DNA from: an uncultured Cytophagales bacterium
GTDB lineage: Bacteria > Bacteroidota > Bacteroidia > Cytophagales > Cyclobacteriaceae
Reading direction: 5' to 3'
Assembly: GCA_913057175.1 (NCBI GenBank)
Contig: CAJXNP010000005.1
Location: 124,001 to 188,000, forward strand
Length of the DNA: 64,000 nt
Position 1 is the stretch's first letter. Every line of letters begins with the position of its first letter. A model generated the notes under the pieces. That model was not told the DNA's origin. It saw only the letters and a program-made list of their open reading frames with translations, and made no database searches. Shown in pieces: positions 1-9,031 of the stretch. The translations under genes and the position numbers were made by a program.

Positions 1-1
1 C

Positions 2-1486
2 ATTGGTCTTTTGACAGGCATCTCAGGACTTTACTATGGATATGTGAAATTCAAAAAGCAGGCAAATTTATCGGCTGAATTGCTGGCTGGACTTGGAAAT
101 GCTATCGTTTACGCGACTTTTGCGTACGCGAGCTTTTCGAGTGCCATTGAATGGTCCACAAATACGATCATGATATCTATGTTGTCCTTTACCAGTCTTG
201 TCACTTTTATCAGCTACAAATATGATATGCGCAAGCTGGGATTTATCAGCATATTCGGTGGACTGATTACACCTGTTATTCTGAAAGCTCCGGAGGAGCA
301 GGTTTTGGCATTGTTTATTTATGTCTTCATTTTAAATGCTGTTTCTCTTTATTTAAGTGCATCGAAGAGGTGGTCGGAATTGAGCATAATGTCTTTTATA
401 GTTACGGCAGCTATTTACTTGACATATTATATTTACTTTGATCCAATTGACTGGCAAAAGCCTACTTTTTATGCTTCTTCATTTTTTGTTGTGTATTTCG
501 TCGGTTTACTGCTTCCGGGCTTTTTTGACAAACAAAATTTCAATGGACTTAATCTATACCTGGGGTTAATCAATGCCATTAATTTCATTTTTTGGTCTAT
601 TCTAATATTTAGTTCTTTTTCTGTACCGTATGCGACTCCTACTCTATTTGTAGGAATACTATTTGCCTTGGCGGCACTAGTCATATACAGAAAAAGTGGA
701 GAACTGATCCTTCCTTCAATAGCCTATTTCATTCTTAGCATTGTTCTCATCGCCATATCAGGTTCCGACCTGTCGGGGATTTTTACAAAAGGGGGATTCA
801 ATTATTTAATCAATGCGTTTATATGGACGTCCCTTGTTGCAATGGTGTATTTTTCAGCTCATTATCTAAAGTCAACCATAGCCCGGAATATCAGCATGGT
901 GGCATGGGTGTTCGTTCTGATCTACTGGTTTTCTGTCGCCTGGAATGTCGAATGGATTCCTATTTTTGGAGTGAAGTTTATCCCTTTCTTAAATCCTGGC
1001 GCGCTAGTTTGGATGTTTCTTGCCAGCTTAGGATTTATATTTTCAAATAATGTCTTGAAGAAATCAGATTCTGTAGCAGAAAATGAAGAAGCACATCAAT
1101 ACAAATTGATCTCACTAATGATAGCAATTATAAGTCATGTGGTAGTAGGAGGCTTACTGACGATTCAAATCCAGAATTTATGGGATGCTTACCAACTTAA
1201 TTTCATGAAAGTGACAACTGTTTTATCTATTTCGTGGATGGTTTATGCGCTCGGTTTGTTTTTGTGGGGTTCTTACACGAATCAGAAAGCATTTAGATTT
1301 TTGGGTTCAGCGGTGGTGATTTTAACTTCACTAAAAGTATTTATCTTCGACTTGCGGGGAACATCAACCATATACCTGGTTACATTTTTATTTGTTTTGG
1401 GGTTATTGACATTGCTTATTGCGAGGATTGATAGCTACTGGAGAACAAAATATAATGATCCAAAACCAAAAGAACTTGAAGATTAA
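2..1486 (+). CDS. DUF2339-like polytopic membrane protein, 5' end outside window
   Basis: The reading frame is open to the left edge, so the start lies outside the window and only the C-terminal part (about 495 residues) is present. The protein is almost entirely a string of hydrophobic segments separated by short polar loops, about a dozen or more predicted membrane spans. A GGLITPVIL-type turn followed by a long series of helices resembles the DUF2339 family of predicted inner-membrane proteins, whose function is unknown. The C terminus is a short charged tail. No enzymatic motif is visible. The family call is moderate; the membrane topology is directly seen. Confidence 0.6.
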   Translation: MGLLTGISGLYYGYVKFKKQANLSAELLAGLGNAIVYATFAYASFSSAIEWSTNTIMISMLSFTSLVTFISYKYDMRKLGFISIFGGLITPVILKAPEEQVLALFIYVFILNAVSLYLSASKRWSELSIMSFIVTAAIYLTYYIYFDPIDWQKPTFYASSFFVVYFVGLLLPGFFDKQNFNGLNLYLGLINAINFIFWSILIFSSFSVPYATPTLFVGILFALAALVIYRKSGELILPSIAYFILSIVLIAISGSDLSGIFTKGGFNYLINAFIWTSLVAMVYFSAHYLKSTIARNISMVAWVFVLIYWFSVAWNVEWIPIFGVKFIPFLNPGALVWMFLASLGFIFSNNVLKKSDSVAENEEAHQYKLISLMIAIISHVVVGGLLTIQIQNLWDAYQLNFMKVTTVLSISWMVYALGLFLWGSYTNQKAFRFLGSAVVILTSLKVFIFDLRGTSTIYLVTFLFVLGLLTLLIARIDSYWRTKYNDPKPKELED

Positions 1487-1498
1487 TTTTTTTTGACA

Positions 1499-1526
1499 GA
1501 GCTCTGTGAAAATTTCTACAGAGCTC
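1499..1526. terminator. 9-bp hairpin in the gap after the DUF2339 gene (possible weak terminator)
   Basis: GAGCTCTGT (1499-1507) and ACAGAGCTC (1518-1526) form a perfect 9-bp stem with a 10-nt loop. The T-rich run lies upstream of the stem rather than downstream, so it is not a classical Rho-independent terminator for the left gene. It could instead be an RNA stability or processing hairpin. Confidence 0.3.
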
Positions 1527-1569
1527 ACCTTAAAATTATTTGGTAATTATTTTTTATAAAGTTTTACTC

Positions 1570-4500
1570 ATGAAAAAGATACAAAAATGGCTTCCGCTTT
1601 TTTCCACTCAATTCCTGGGAGTCTTAAATGATAATGTTCTCAAGAATGCCATCATTTTTATTGGGCTTTTCTGGCTGGCAAAAGATGATCAACCACTGGT
1701 TATTCCAATAGCATCAGCTTTATTGGTATTGCCATTTTTACTTTTTTCACCTTTAGCAGGCAAATGGTCACAGACGATCTCAAAAAAGAAAATTTTTGAA
1801 ACGGCAAAGTTGCTTGAGATTCCTATTATGATCATAGCATCGATCGGCTTTTTCATGCAATCCATTTATGTGGTAATGCTGGCAATGCTTTTAATGGGAT
1901 TACAAAGTGCGCTTTATTCTCCCTCTAAATATGGCTTGATAAGAGATGTTGGTGGTGTGGAAGAAGTTTCTTTTGGCATTGGGACCATGGAACTACTCAC
2001 TTTTGTAGGAGTACTCCTGGGACAAGTTTCAGCAGGCATAATTTCGGACTTACAAGGTAATTCTGTTTTGGTCACTTGTATTTTCATGATCGTATTGGCT
2101 GTGTTAGGCTGGTTTACAAGCCGAAAGATTAAGGTGGAAGAACCAGTTGCAACAAAGGAAATTCACGATTCGGTAAATCCAATTAAGTTTTTATATGACT
2201 CCTACAAATGGTCAAAAAAGATAAAAGGCCTTAATTACACCATTTTGGGCCTGGGAGGTTTTTGGTTGGTAGCTTCCATGCTTCAAATGAACATCTACCT
2301 TCATGCTCCTGATTTTTACGGAATGAGCAATACTGAGACGTCAATTGTTATGGCGCTTATCGCAATCGGTATAGGTGTAGGTTGTTGGGTTGCGGGGTTA
2401 ATTTCGAAAAACAAGGTCGAGATTGGGATGGTTCCTCTGGGTGGTATCGGGTTAAGTATCTGCCTAACTTTATTTGCCACAGTAAATTTAAATTCTAATC
2501 TTTTCATAATTCTTCTTGTTGTCGCCGCTTTTTTTAGCGGTTTTTATAAGGTACCCCTGAATGCCTGGCTTCAGGAAAGGGTAGAAGGCAGAAAATTGGG
2601 AAATATTCTGGCATACAACAATATGGTGGCCTTTGCTTTTATCCTAATTGCCGCTAGCATCTTCGGATACTTTTCAACACAATTTGATACGAATGTTGTA
2701 TTCGTCGTAATAGCAGTCATTTCCTGGATAATGACACTTATCACCTTGCTGAATATCCCAGCCATGATGATTAGGTTTATGGCTGATACATTGGCAAAAG
2801 TTTATTTTAGATATGAAGTTGTCGGAAAGGAAAATATTCCGAAAAAATCCGGAGCTCTGCTTGTTACCAATCATTTGTCATTGATTGACCCCCTGATGAT
2901 CGTAGCTGTCGTTCCCAGGATGGTTAGGTTTGTAATGGCGCAGGAATTATACGATCATCCATCGATCAATTGGTTGGTTCGACGTTTGAATGTAATTCCA
3001 GTGTCATCCAAGTCTGACAAAGAGCGACTTGAAAAATTCAACCAAATATGTCAAAAAGAAATAAATGAAGGCCACATAGTATGCATATTCCCTGAAGGTC
3101 AGATAAGTCGCATTGGACATCTGTTAGAGTTCAAAAGAGGAATAGAACATATCTCAAATGGAATTAATGCGCCAATTATTCCAATCCAGATCGAAGGTGT
3201 AAAGGGAACGCCATTTTCTTTTGAGACCGGAGAATCTTCGCCTATTAAAAGACTTACATCTTTTCGAAAGCGAATCCATGTGGCAATTGGAAGACCCATT
3301 GACCCTCCGGTAAGTGCTTATTTGATTCGACAGCAAATACAAGAATTGAATGCGGAAACATTTCAAAAGAGAATCGCCAGTCATCATACTTTAACTCATT
3401 TTCTGGACAGGAAGATCAGAAAATTAAAAAGCAACGTGAACATAATTAATGCGAATGGAGGCCACTGGTCGTATTTTAAAATGTTTTCTGAAACAAATAA
3501 GCTCAAGTCAATACTAATTGAAAAAGCAAAGGAAAATGAAATCATTGGGGTTATTCTTCCGAATTCAAGAAATGGACTATTGACCAACATTGCTATTTCT
3601 ATGTCCGGAAAAATCTCAATTAATATACCACCTGATATAAGCGAGGAAGAATTAGATATCATTATCAAAAGTCATGGAATGACCACAATTATTACCGATG
3701 AATCATCGGATTTGAATGAAATATTATCTAACAGACTAAAAGTTTTTTTTATTGAAGAATTACTAAATGCAAATCCATCAAAATTATTTGACAAGATTAA
3801 TCCTTCAGTTAATAATCTAAAAGGTAATAAATCTGATTTGGTTACAATAATTTATGAAAGAGATGAAAAAGAAGTTTTGCAAGTAATCCCGCTTTCCAAT
3901 GAAAATATTTTAGCGACCATCAAAGGATTGATGCAAACACATCAGTTAGGATCAAAAGATAGAATTTTAAGTGTGCTTCCATATAACACATATTATGGAT
4001 ATATCCTCAATATTTGGTTGCCACTTTTGACAGAAATGAAAGTTGTCTTTTGCGATACAAGCATTGATGTGGAATCGGTTGCGCGAAGTATTCTTGATAA
4101 AAAAGCGAATATTCTTTTGGCACATAGCAGTTTGGTTGAGGCTTTGTTTCAGATAGATAGGGGAAAAGTTTGGAAAACTCTTGATTATGTGCTTACCGGA
4201 AAGGAGCCAATATCACAATCTATAAAGGAAAAACTTCAAAACGAATTTGATTTACATATCAGTGAAAGTCTGAGTTTTTCGGATATTGGCACTTTAGTTT
4301 CTGTCAATACACCTGAATACAACTTGGTTGACATCAATGGTCAATCCATAGAACAGCCGGGTTCCAAGGAAGTTAGCTATGGTCGATGTATACCAGGTTT
4401 AGCCGTAAAAACGGTCAATACTAAAAATTTCGATCAGATTCTTGATGCGGATCAACCAGGTATTTTACTAGTTAAAGGAGCCGCAATCAGTCAGCAAAAC

Positions 4501-4599
4501 AGCTTGTCAAACGAAAAATTGTATAAAGGATGGTATGTCACAGGTCAATTGTGTTCTATTGATTCCCATGGATTTATTAGGTTGGTTGATGTTCAATGA
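1570..4599 (+). CDS. MFS transporter / lysophospholipid acyltransferase fusion with degenerate acyl-ACP synthetase-like C terminus (LplT-Aas type)
   Basis: Three regions are fused. Residues 1-415 form a 12-helix MFS transporter of the LplT type. Residues about 420-620 are a PlsC acyltransferase domain with the catalytic NHLSLID motif (NHxxxxD) and the FPEGQIS block. The remaining ~380 residues resemble an AMP-forming acyl-ligase. In E. coli the equivalent proteins import lysophospholipid and re-acylate it (LplT plus Aas). Here the usual Ser/Thr/Gly-rich ATP loop of the ligase is not recognisable, the TGD motif reads TGQ, and the protein stops right after it, so the C-terminal lysine subdomain is missing. 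The ATG at 1570 (MKKIQKW) is preferred over the TTG 30 bases upstream because family members start there. It probably acts in the inner membrane. Ligase activity is doubtful; transport and acyl transfer look intact. Confidence 0.8.
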   Translation: MKKIQKWLPLFSTQFLGVLNDNVLKNAIIFIGLFWLAKDDQPLVIPIASALLVLPFLLFSPLAGKWSQTISKKKIFETAKLLEIPIMIIASIGFFMQSIYVVMLAMLLMGLQSALYSPSKYGLIRDVGGVEEVSFGIGTMELLTFVGVLLGQVSAGIISDLQGNSVLVTCIFMIVLAVLGWFTSRKIKVEEPVATKEIHDSVNPIKFLYDSYKWSKKIKGLNYTILGLGGFWLVASMLQMNIYLHAPDFYGMSNTETSIVMALIAIGIGVGCWVAGLISKNKVEIGMVPLGGIGLSICLTLFATVNLNSNLFIILLVVAAFFSGFYKVPLNAWLQERVEGRKLGNILAYNNMVAFAFILIAASIFGYFSTQFDTNVVFVVIAVISWIMTLITLLNIPAMMIRFMADTLAKVYFRYEVVGKENIPKKSGALLVTNHLSLIDPLMIVAVVPRMVRFVMAQELYDHPSINWLVRRLNVIPVSSKSDKERLEKFNQICQKEINEGHIVCIFPEGQISRIGHLLEFKRGIEHISNGINAPIIPIQIEGVKGTPFSFETGESSPIKRLTSFRKRIHVAIGRPIDPPVSAYLIRQQIQELNAETFQKRIASHHTLTHFLDRKIRKLKSNVNIINANGGHWSYFKMFSETNKLKSILIEKAKENEIIGVILPNSRNGLLTNIAISMSGKISINIPPDISEEELDIIIKSHGMTTIITDESSDLNEILSNRLKVFFIEELLNANPSKLFDKINPSVNNLKGNKSDLVTIIYERDEKEVLQVIPLSNENILATIKGLMQTHQLGSKDRILSVLPYNTYYGYILNIWLPLLTEMKVVFCDTSIDVESVARSILDKKANILLAHSSLVEALFQIDRGKVWKTLDYVLTGKEPISQSIKEKLQNEFDLHISESLSFSDIGTLVSVNTPEYNLVDINGQSIEQPGSKEVSYGRCIPGLAVKTVNTKNFDQILDADQPGILLVKGAAISQQNSLSNEKLYKGWYVTGQLCSIDSHGFIRLVDVQ

Positions 4600-4683
4600 A
4601 ATTTTGCTTAGGGATATTATGTGCTTTTTTAAATCTTAATTTGCTGTAAAATTCTTGATCTACTCTCACATTAATCCTTTTTA

Positions 4684-4728
4684 ATGATAATTATCATCTT
4701 AACGTTTCCTTTTCCTTCCCTAACTTTA
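4684..4728 (+). promoter_or_regulatory. FNR/CRP-like box plus TAnnTTTG-like -7 element upstream of ccoI
   Basis: ATGATAATTATCAT (4684-4697) is a perfect 14-bp palindrome containing the TGAT-N4-ATCA core of the FNR/CRP-family site. TAACTTTA (4721-4728) matches the Bacteroidota -7 consensus TAnnTTTG at all but the last base. The box centre is 34 bp from the -7 centre, i.e. near -41, the class II activator position. A low-oxygen regulator acting on the copper ATPase gene is inferred. A Fur-type reading of the AT-rich palindrome is the alternative. Confidence 0.5.
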
Positions 4729-4744
4729 AGCTTAAATTCAGGCT

Positions 4745-7162
4745 GTGAAGGAAGTGAAAACACTGGAAAAAGTATCTTGCTACCATTGCAACGACATTTG
4801 CTCGGATGAACACCTTGTCTTTGATGAAAAGGATTTTTGTTGCAATGGCTGCAAAACTGTTTATGAGATTTTGAAGGACAATGACCTTTGCACCTATTAC
4901 GATCTGGACAAGAATCCTGGCATCAGCCTGAAAAGTAAAAGCTTTGAGGATAAGTTTGCTTTTCTGGATAATGATGAAATTGTCAAAATGCTCGTCAATT
5001 TCACTGAAAAGCAGAAAAGCCGTATTGTTTTTTATATCCCCGCTATTCACTGTAGCTCATGCATCTGGTTGCTGGAAAACCTCTATAAAATTCATGAGAG
5101 CATCGAAAACAGCAGGGTAAATTTCGTAAGGAAGGAGATTTCTATCGAATACCTGCATGACCAGATCAGTTTGAGGGAACTAGTTGAATTGCTCGCTTCC
5201 ATCGGGTATGAACCTTATATCTCTCTCGAAGATGAGAATAAGAAAAAGCAGCATTCCGTGAACCGGTCGCTCTACATTAAAATAGGAGTTGCGGGATTTG
5301 CATTTGGCAATATCATGTTGCTCAGCTTTCCGGAGTATTTTGGGTTTTCAGGATTAAGCGATGGTTTTGTTCAAAAATTCATTACCACACTAAATTTACT
5401 TCTCAGTATTCCTGTGGTGTTTTATTGTGCTTCAGATTATTTCAAATCTGCTTTTCAAGGTTTAAAGCAACGGTTTGTTAGCATTGATGTGCCAATTAGC
5501 CTGGGTATTTTGGCCTTATTTCTGCGAAGTTTGTATGAAATTATTTTTGATGTAGGACCGGGGTATCTAGATTCGCTGGCAGGATTGGTGTTCTTTCTTT
5601 TGATCGGCCGATGGTTTCAGAATTATACTTACGATGGCCTATCGTTTGAACGTGATTACAAGTCTTATTTTCCATTAGCCATTTCAAAAAAAAAGGAAAA
5701 TAAATGGGAAAGCATTGCTGTAGCGAATCTGAAAAAAGGGGATTGGATAGGTGTGAGAAACCAGGAGGTGATCCCGGCGGATGGAATCTTACTATCTGAA
5801 GAAGCTGAAATAGACTATAGCTTTGTTACCGGCGAGTCTGAACCGGTTCGGAAATTAAAAGGAGATTTGATCTATGCCGGGGGCAGACAAACAGGAAGCC
5901 TGATCGAACTGGAAGTTACCAAACCTGTTTCACAAAGCTACCTGACCCAACTTTGGAATAACGAAGCATTTCAGAAAAAAGAAGAAACCGGAATGCAATC
6001 ACTAGTCAACGTCATAAGTAAATATTTTACGATCGTCATACTGCTGATTGCTGTTGGCGCTTTTGTCTTTTGGTCATTTAAGGATGTAGGCCAAGCATTT
6101 TATGTTTTCACGGCAGTTTTGATTGTCGCATGTCCATGCGCCCTGGCATTGTCAACTCCATTTACATTGGGAAATGTCATGCGGGTGTTTGGCAAGCTGG
6201 GTTTTTATCTCAAGAATGCAGGAGTTATCGAAAAAATGACGGAGGTCACACACGGAGTATTTGACAAGACCGGTACCCTGACCATGGGTAGCGGTGCATC
6301 GGTCCAGTTTGAGGGAGAGTTGAGTGATGTAGAAAAGAAGGCTGTTGCAAGCATTACTGCCAATTCCACGCATCCTCTTAGCCAAAAGATAAAAAGGTAC
6401 CTGAATTCGGGCGGGCAAATCGTTGGCATCAAAAATTACCGTGAAGAAAGCGGCAAGGGAATTTCAGCGGATTTTGATGGAAAGAGGTTTTTGCTCGGAT
6501 CAAAATTATATGTTTTAAATGGCGAAGCAAAATGTTCAAAGGGTGAGGATATCTCAACAAGTGTCTATTTAAAGATTGACGATAATTTGAAAGGCCGATT
6601 TGTCATGAAAAGCCAGTTTCGGGAGAGGCTGGAAAGTGTATTGATCCACCTTGGTAAAAAGTTAAACTTATGCCTGGTATCAGGGGACAATGAATCGGAA
6701 AAGGATCAGTTAAGTGGTATTTTTCCTGAAAACTCATCACTATTATTTAATCGGCAACCCATTCAAAAACTGGAATACATAAAAGGCTTACAGAAAAGTG
6801 GAAATAAAGTCATGATGATCGGTGATGGGCTGAACGATGCGGGAGCATTAAAACAAAGCGATGTCGGTATTTCTGTCATGGAGCGATCGGCGAATTTTAC
6901 ACCCGCATCCGATGCTATTTTATTCTCCGGGAATTTCCGGTTGTTGCATCGTTTGTTTTCGTTTTGCTTTACGGCCAGGAGGATCATTATCGCCAGTTTT
7001 GTTATTTCATTTTTGTACAATATTGTGGGACTTTCTTTCGCGATTACGGGTCACTTATCACCGTTGTTTGCTGCGGTACTTATGCCGTTAAGCAGCATCA
7101 CTGTTGTGGCCTTTGCAACAATTTCTGTCAATTTTATGGCTAAACTCCGCGGATTGGTTTAG
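4745..7162 (+). CDS. ccoI: Copper-transporting P1B-type ATPase for cbb3 oxidase assembly (CcoI/FixI)
   Basis: An 805-residue heavy-metal P-type ATPase. The N terminus carries a Cys-rich metal-binding segment (CYHC at residue 12, then FCCNGC), followed by an HMA-type domain with C103-S-S-C106. Later come the membrane metal site C463-P-C465, the phosphorylation motif DKTGTLT at D507 and the hinge GDGLNDAGAL. Such ATPases move copper out of the cytoplasm, and the FixI/CcoI branch with an N-terminal Cys cluster supplies copper to cbb3 oxidase. The location 1.5 kb before ccoS and the ccoNO operon supports that role. The start is GTG at 4745 or possibly the GTG at 4754; no clear ribosome-binding site is seen. 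An FNR-like box lies upstream. Confidence 0.93.
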   Translation: MKEVKTLEKVSCYHCNDICSDEHLVFDEKDFCCNGCKTVYEILKDNDLCTYYDLDKNPGISLKSKSFEDKFAFLDNDEIVKMLVNFTEKQKSRIVFYIPAIHCSSCIWLLENLYKIHESIENSRVNFVRKEISIEYLHDQISLRELVELLASIGYEPYISLEDENKKKQHSVNRSLYIKIGVAGFAFGNIMLLSFPEYFGFSGLSDGFVQKFITTLNLLLSIPVVFYCASDYFKSAFQGLKQRFVSIDVPISLGILALFLRSLYEIIFDVGPGYLDSLAGLVFFLLIGRWFQNYTYDGLSFERDYKSYFPLAISKKKENKWESIAVANLKKGDWIGVRNQEVIPADGILLSEEAEIDYSFVTGESEPVRKLKGDLIYAGGRQTGSLIELEVTKPVSQSYLTQLWNNEAFQKKEETGMQSLVNVISKYFTIVILLIAVGAFVFWSFKDVGQAFYVFTAVLIVACPCALALSTPFTLGNVMRVFGKLGFYLKNAGVIEKMTEVTHGVFDKTGTLTMGSGASVQFEGELSDVEKKAVASITANSTHPLSQKIKRYLNSGGQIVGIKNYREESGKGISADFDGKRFLLGSKLYVLNGEAKCSKGEDISTSVYLKIDDNLKGRFVMKSQFRERLESVLIHLGKKLNLCLVSGDNESEKDQLSGIFPENSSLLFNRQPIQKLEYIKGLQKSGNKVMMIGDGLNDAGALKQSDVGISVMERSANFTPASDAILFSGNFRLLHRLFSFCFTARRIIIASFVISFLYNIVGLSFAITGHLSPLFAAVLMPLSSITVVAFATISVNFMAKLRGLV

Positions 7163-7252
7163 GAATATTTTAATAACCGATATTGAAATTGTAATTGACA
7201 GGAATTTCGTATTCTCGATAAATAAAATTTCAATTACACCAAATCCACAGCT

Positions 7253-8563
7253 ATGAACCGTAGAGAATTTGTCATTTCATCCTCCCTTGCTTCAGGAGCA
7301 TTATTTGCCCCATTTAGTATTTTTGGAAAAGAACAAAAACTAAATGTTGGAATAGTAGGTACCGGCTGGTGGGGGACAGACCTTCTGATGCCGGCATTAC
7401 TAAAATCTGGTCATTTTGAAATAATCGGCCTGTGCGATGTTGATTCCGCGCATCTTGACAATGCCGCTAAAAAGCTTTCAGAGACCTCATCATTCAAGGC
7501 AAAATTATTCAAGGATTATCGGGATTTGTATGAAATGAAAGGTTTGGATGCTGTAGTCATCGCTACTCCCCCTCACTGGCATGCCCTTCAATTAATTGAT
7601 GCAAGCAAAAAGGGATTGCATGTATTCCTGGAAAAACCGGTCTTTTATGATATCTCGGAGGGTCAGGCGATGCAGCAGGAAGTTGAGCAAAGCGGAATAC
7701 TCGTCCAGGTGGATTTTGAGCGTTTGAGAATGAATTCCTATCAGGAAGTCACAGATTATATCAGTCAGGGGAAGGCTGGAAAAATCTTCCAGGTGGAAGC
7801 TCAGATTAACTTTCACCTGAAAGGGATTGACACGGTTGAAAAGGAAATCCCGGAAACGCTCGATTTTGATGCATGGTGCGGACCAGCACCTGTCGGGCCG
7901 TATTTATGTCCAAAAGATTCCGATTCTACCACTATCAATTGGCGGGCGATGGAAATGTATGGTCGTGGCCATTTATATGATTGGGGCATTCACCACATTC
8001 ATTCCATCAGGAATATTTTAAAATTGGATTTACCTGATTCAGTTACGGCCTTTGGTGGAAATACAAGGTATGTGAATTGCGATACACCTGACTACCTGAA
8101 TGTAAGGTTTGATTTTGGGGACCTGCCTGTTATCTGGAATCATAAAATATGGGGGACGGTTCCTTATACTCCGGAAGTTCAAAATGGAATATTCCTCTAT
8201 GGAGAAAAGGCAACGATTTTTGTGTCGGATGAAGGGTGGATCGTGACTCCGGCGGGAAAAGATCAGGAAAAGGAAAAGCACGGCTTTGAAAGTGCGGTAG
8301 GGAATGATGTCATTGCAATCATTTCAGATCATATGACGGAATTTGCCAATGCTGTGAAGACCGATTCTCCTGAAAATTTGTTAACCGGGTTAAAGGATAG
8401 CTGTCTCACAACCGAGTGTGTGAATTTGGCTGATATTGCTTACCGGACAGGAGAATCCATAGCATTCGATCCTGATGCCTTGAAAATCACAAGCCCATCA
8501 GCAGCCAATTCATATTTAAAAAGGGATTACAGAAAGCCCTATAATCATCCTTTTAAATCTTAG
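7253..8563 (+). CDS. Gfo/Idh/MocA-family oxidoreductase with twin-arginine-like signal
   Basis: A 436-residue protein beginning MNRREFVISSS, a twin-arginine (RR) export signal, then a hydrophobic stretch. The Rossmann nucleotide-binding motif GIVGTGWWG follows at about residue 32, and the EKP motif (HVFLEKPV), containing the conserved lysine of the family, lies at about residue 125. The C-terminal half is the typical alpha/beta dimerisation and substrate domain. Family members oxidise or reduce sugars and related compounds with NAD(P). An exported member suggests periplasmic sugar metabolism, with cofactor bound before Tat export. It sits between ccoI and ccoS but has no known role in oxidase assembly; the substrate cannot be told from sequence. 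Confidence 0.85.
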   Translation: MNRREFVISSSLASGALFAPFSIFGKEQKLNVGIVGTGWWGTDLLMPALLKSGHFEIIGLCDVDSAHLDNAAKKLSETSSFKAKLFKDYRDLYEMKGLDAVVIATPPHWHALQLIDASKKGLHVFLEKPVFYDISEGQAMQQEVEQSGILVQVDFERLRMNSYQEVTDYISQGKAGKIFQVEAQINFHLKGIDTVEKEIPETLDFDAWCGPAPVGPYLCPKDSDSTTINWRAMEMYGRGHLYDWGIHHIHSIRNILKLDLPDSVTAFGGNTRYVNCDTPDYLNVRFDFGDLPVIWNHKIWGTVPYTPEVQNGIFLYGEKATIFVSDEGWIVTPAGKDQEKEKHGFESAVGNDVIAIISDHMTEFANAVKTDSPENLLTGLKDSCLTTECVNLADIAYRTGESIAFDPDALKITSPSAANSYLKRDYRKPYNHPFKS

Positions 8564-8618
8564 CGGATTGAAATTATCCTGTTAATTTTGCTGAAAGCAA
8601 TCAAAAGCATTTTGTAGT

Positions 8619-8837
8619 ATGTCCGTTATTGTCCTTTTGATCATTTTCAGCTTATTGGTAGCCATTATTTTTTTGATCGCTTTTATCTGGTCGGTTAAAA
8701 GCGGGCAATATGAAGATACCTATTCACCCTCTGTTAGGATTCTCTTCGACGAAAAGAAAAGATCAGATAAGAAAGAAAAAACAGATAAGAATTCTCCGTC
8801 TTCGGACGAAAACACAAGCGACAAATCAACTATGTGA
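8619..8837 (+). CDS. ccoS: cbb3-type cytochrome oxidase assembly protein CcoS
   Basis: A 72-residue protein with one N-terminal membrane helix (residues 3-23) followed by W-S-V-K-S-G-Q-Y-E-D, the characteristic CcoS motif just after the helix. The tail is highly charged and Lys/Ser-rich. CcoS is required for insertion of heme and copper cofactors into the catalytic subunit of cbb3 oxidase in the inner membrane. It lies directly before the ccoNO operon, as in most Bacteroidota and Proteobacteria. Confidence 0.93.
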   Translation: MSVIVLLIIFSLLVAIIFLIAFIWSVKSGQYEDTYSPSVRILFDEKKRSDKKEKTDKNSPSSDENTSDKSTM

Positions 8838-8957
8838 TGAAAACTAAATAGAAATAAAATTACAGAAGCTATTTATTTTACAATTCATTACGTCTTCACA
8901 ATTCTTTTTTATATTTTAATTCTCAAGCCCAATACCACAATTTTCTTCTCTTAAAAC

Positions 8958-9001
8958 CTGACGAATATCATTAAATTCAAACTGCATTCAGTTTAATTTT
9001 C
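8958..9001 (+). promoter_or_regulatory. FNR/CRP-like half-conserved box plus -7-like element upstream of ccoNO
   Basis: CTGACGAATATCAT (8958-8971) fits the FNR core TGAT-N4-ATCA with one mismatch (TGAC). TAATTTTC (8994-9001) matches TAnnTTTG except at the last base. Centre-to-centre distance is 33 bp, almost the same as upstream of ccoI. Oxygen-dependent control is inferred from the spacing and the nature of the operon. Confidence 0.45.
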
Positions 9002-9031
9002 GGAATTAGTGAATAACCAAGTAATCCTATT

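Noticed and set aside
1499-1526. Classical terminator after the DUF2339 gene
   Set aside because: The stem is good, but the T-run is on the wrong side, so only a low-confidence entry is kept.
4684-4697. Fur box as the main reading of the palindrome before ccoI
   Set aside because: It fits the FNR core TGAT-N4-ATCA and the class II spacing better, and copper/oxidase genes are more often under oxygen control; a Fur reading cannot be fully excluded.
7253-8563. Gfo/Idh/MocA oxidoreductase as part of oxidase biogenesis
   Set aside because: It lies between ccoI and ccoS, but the family has no known role there; proximity alone is not enough.
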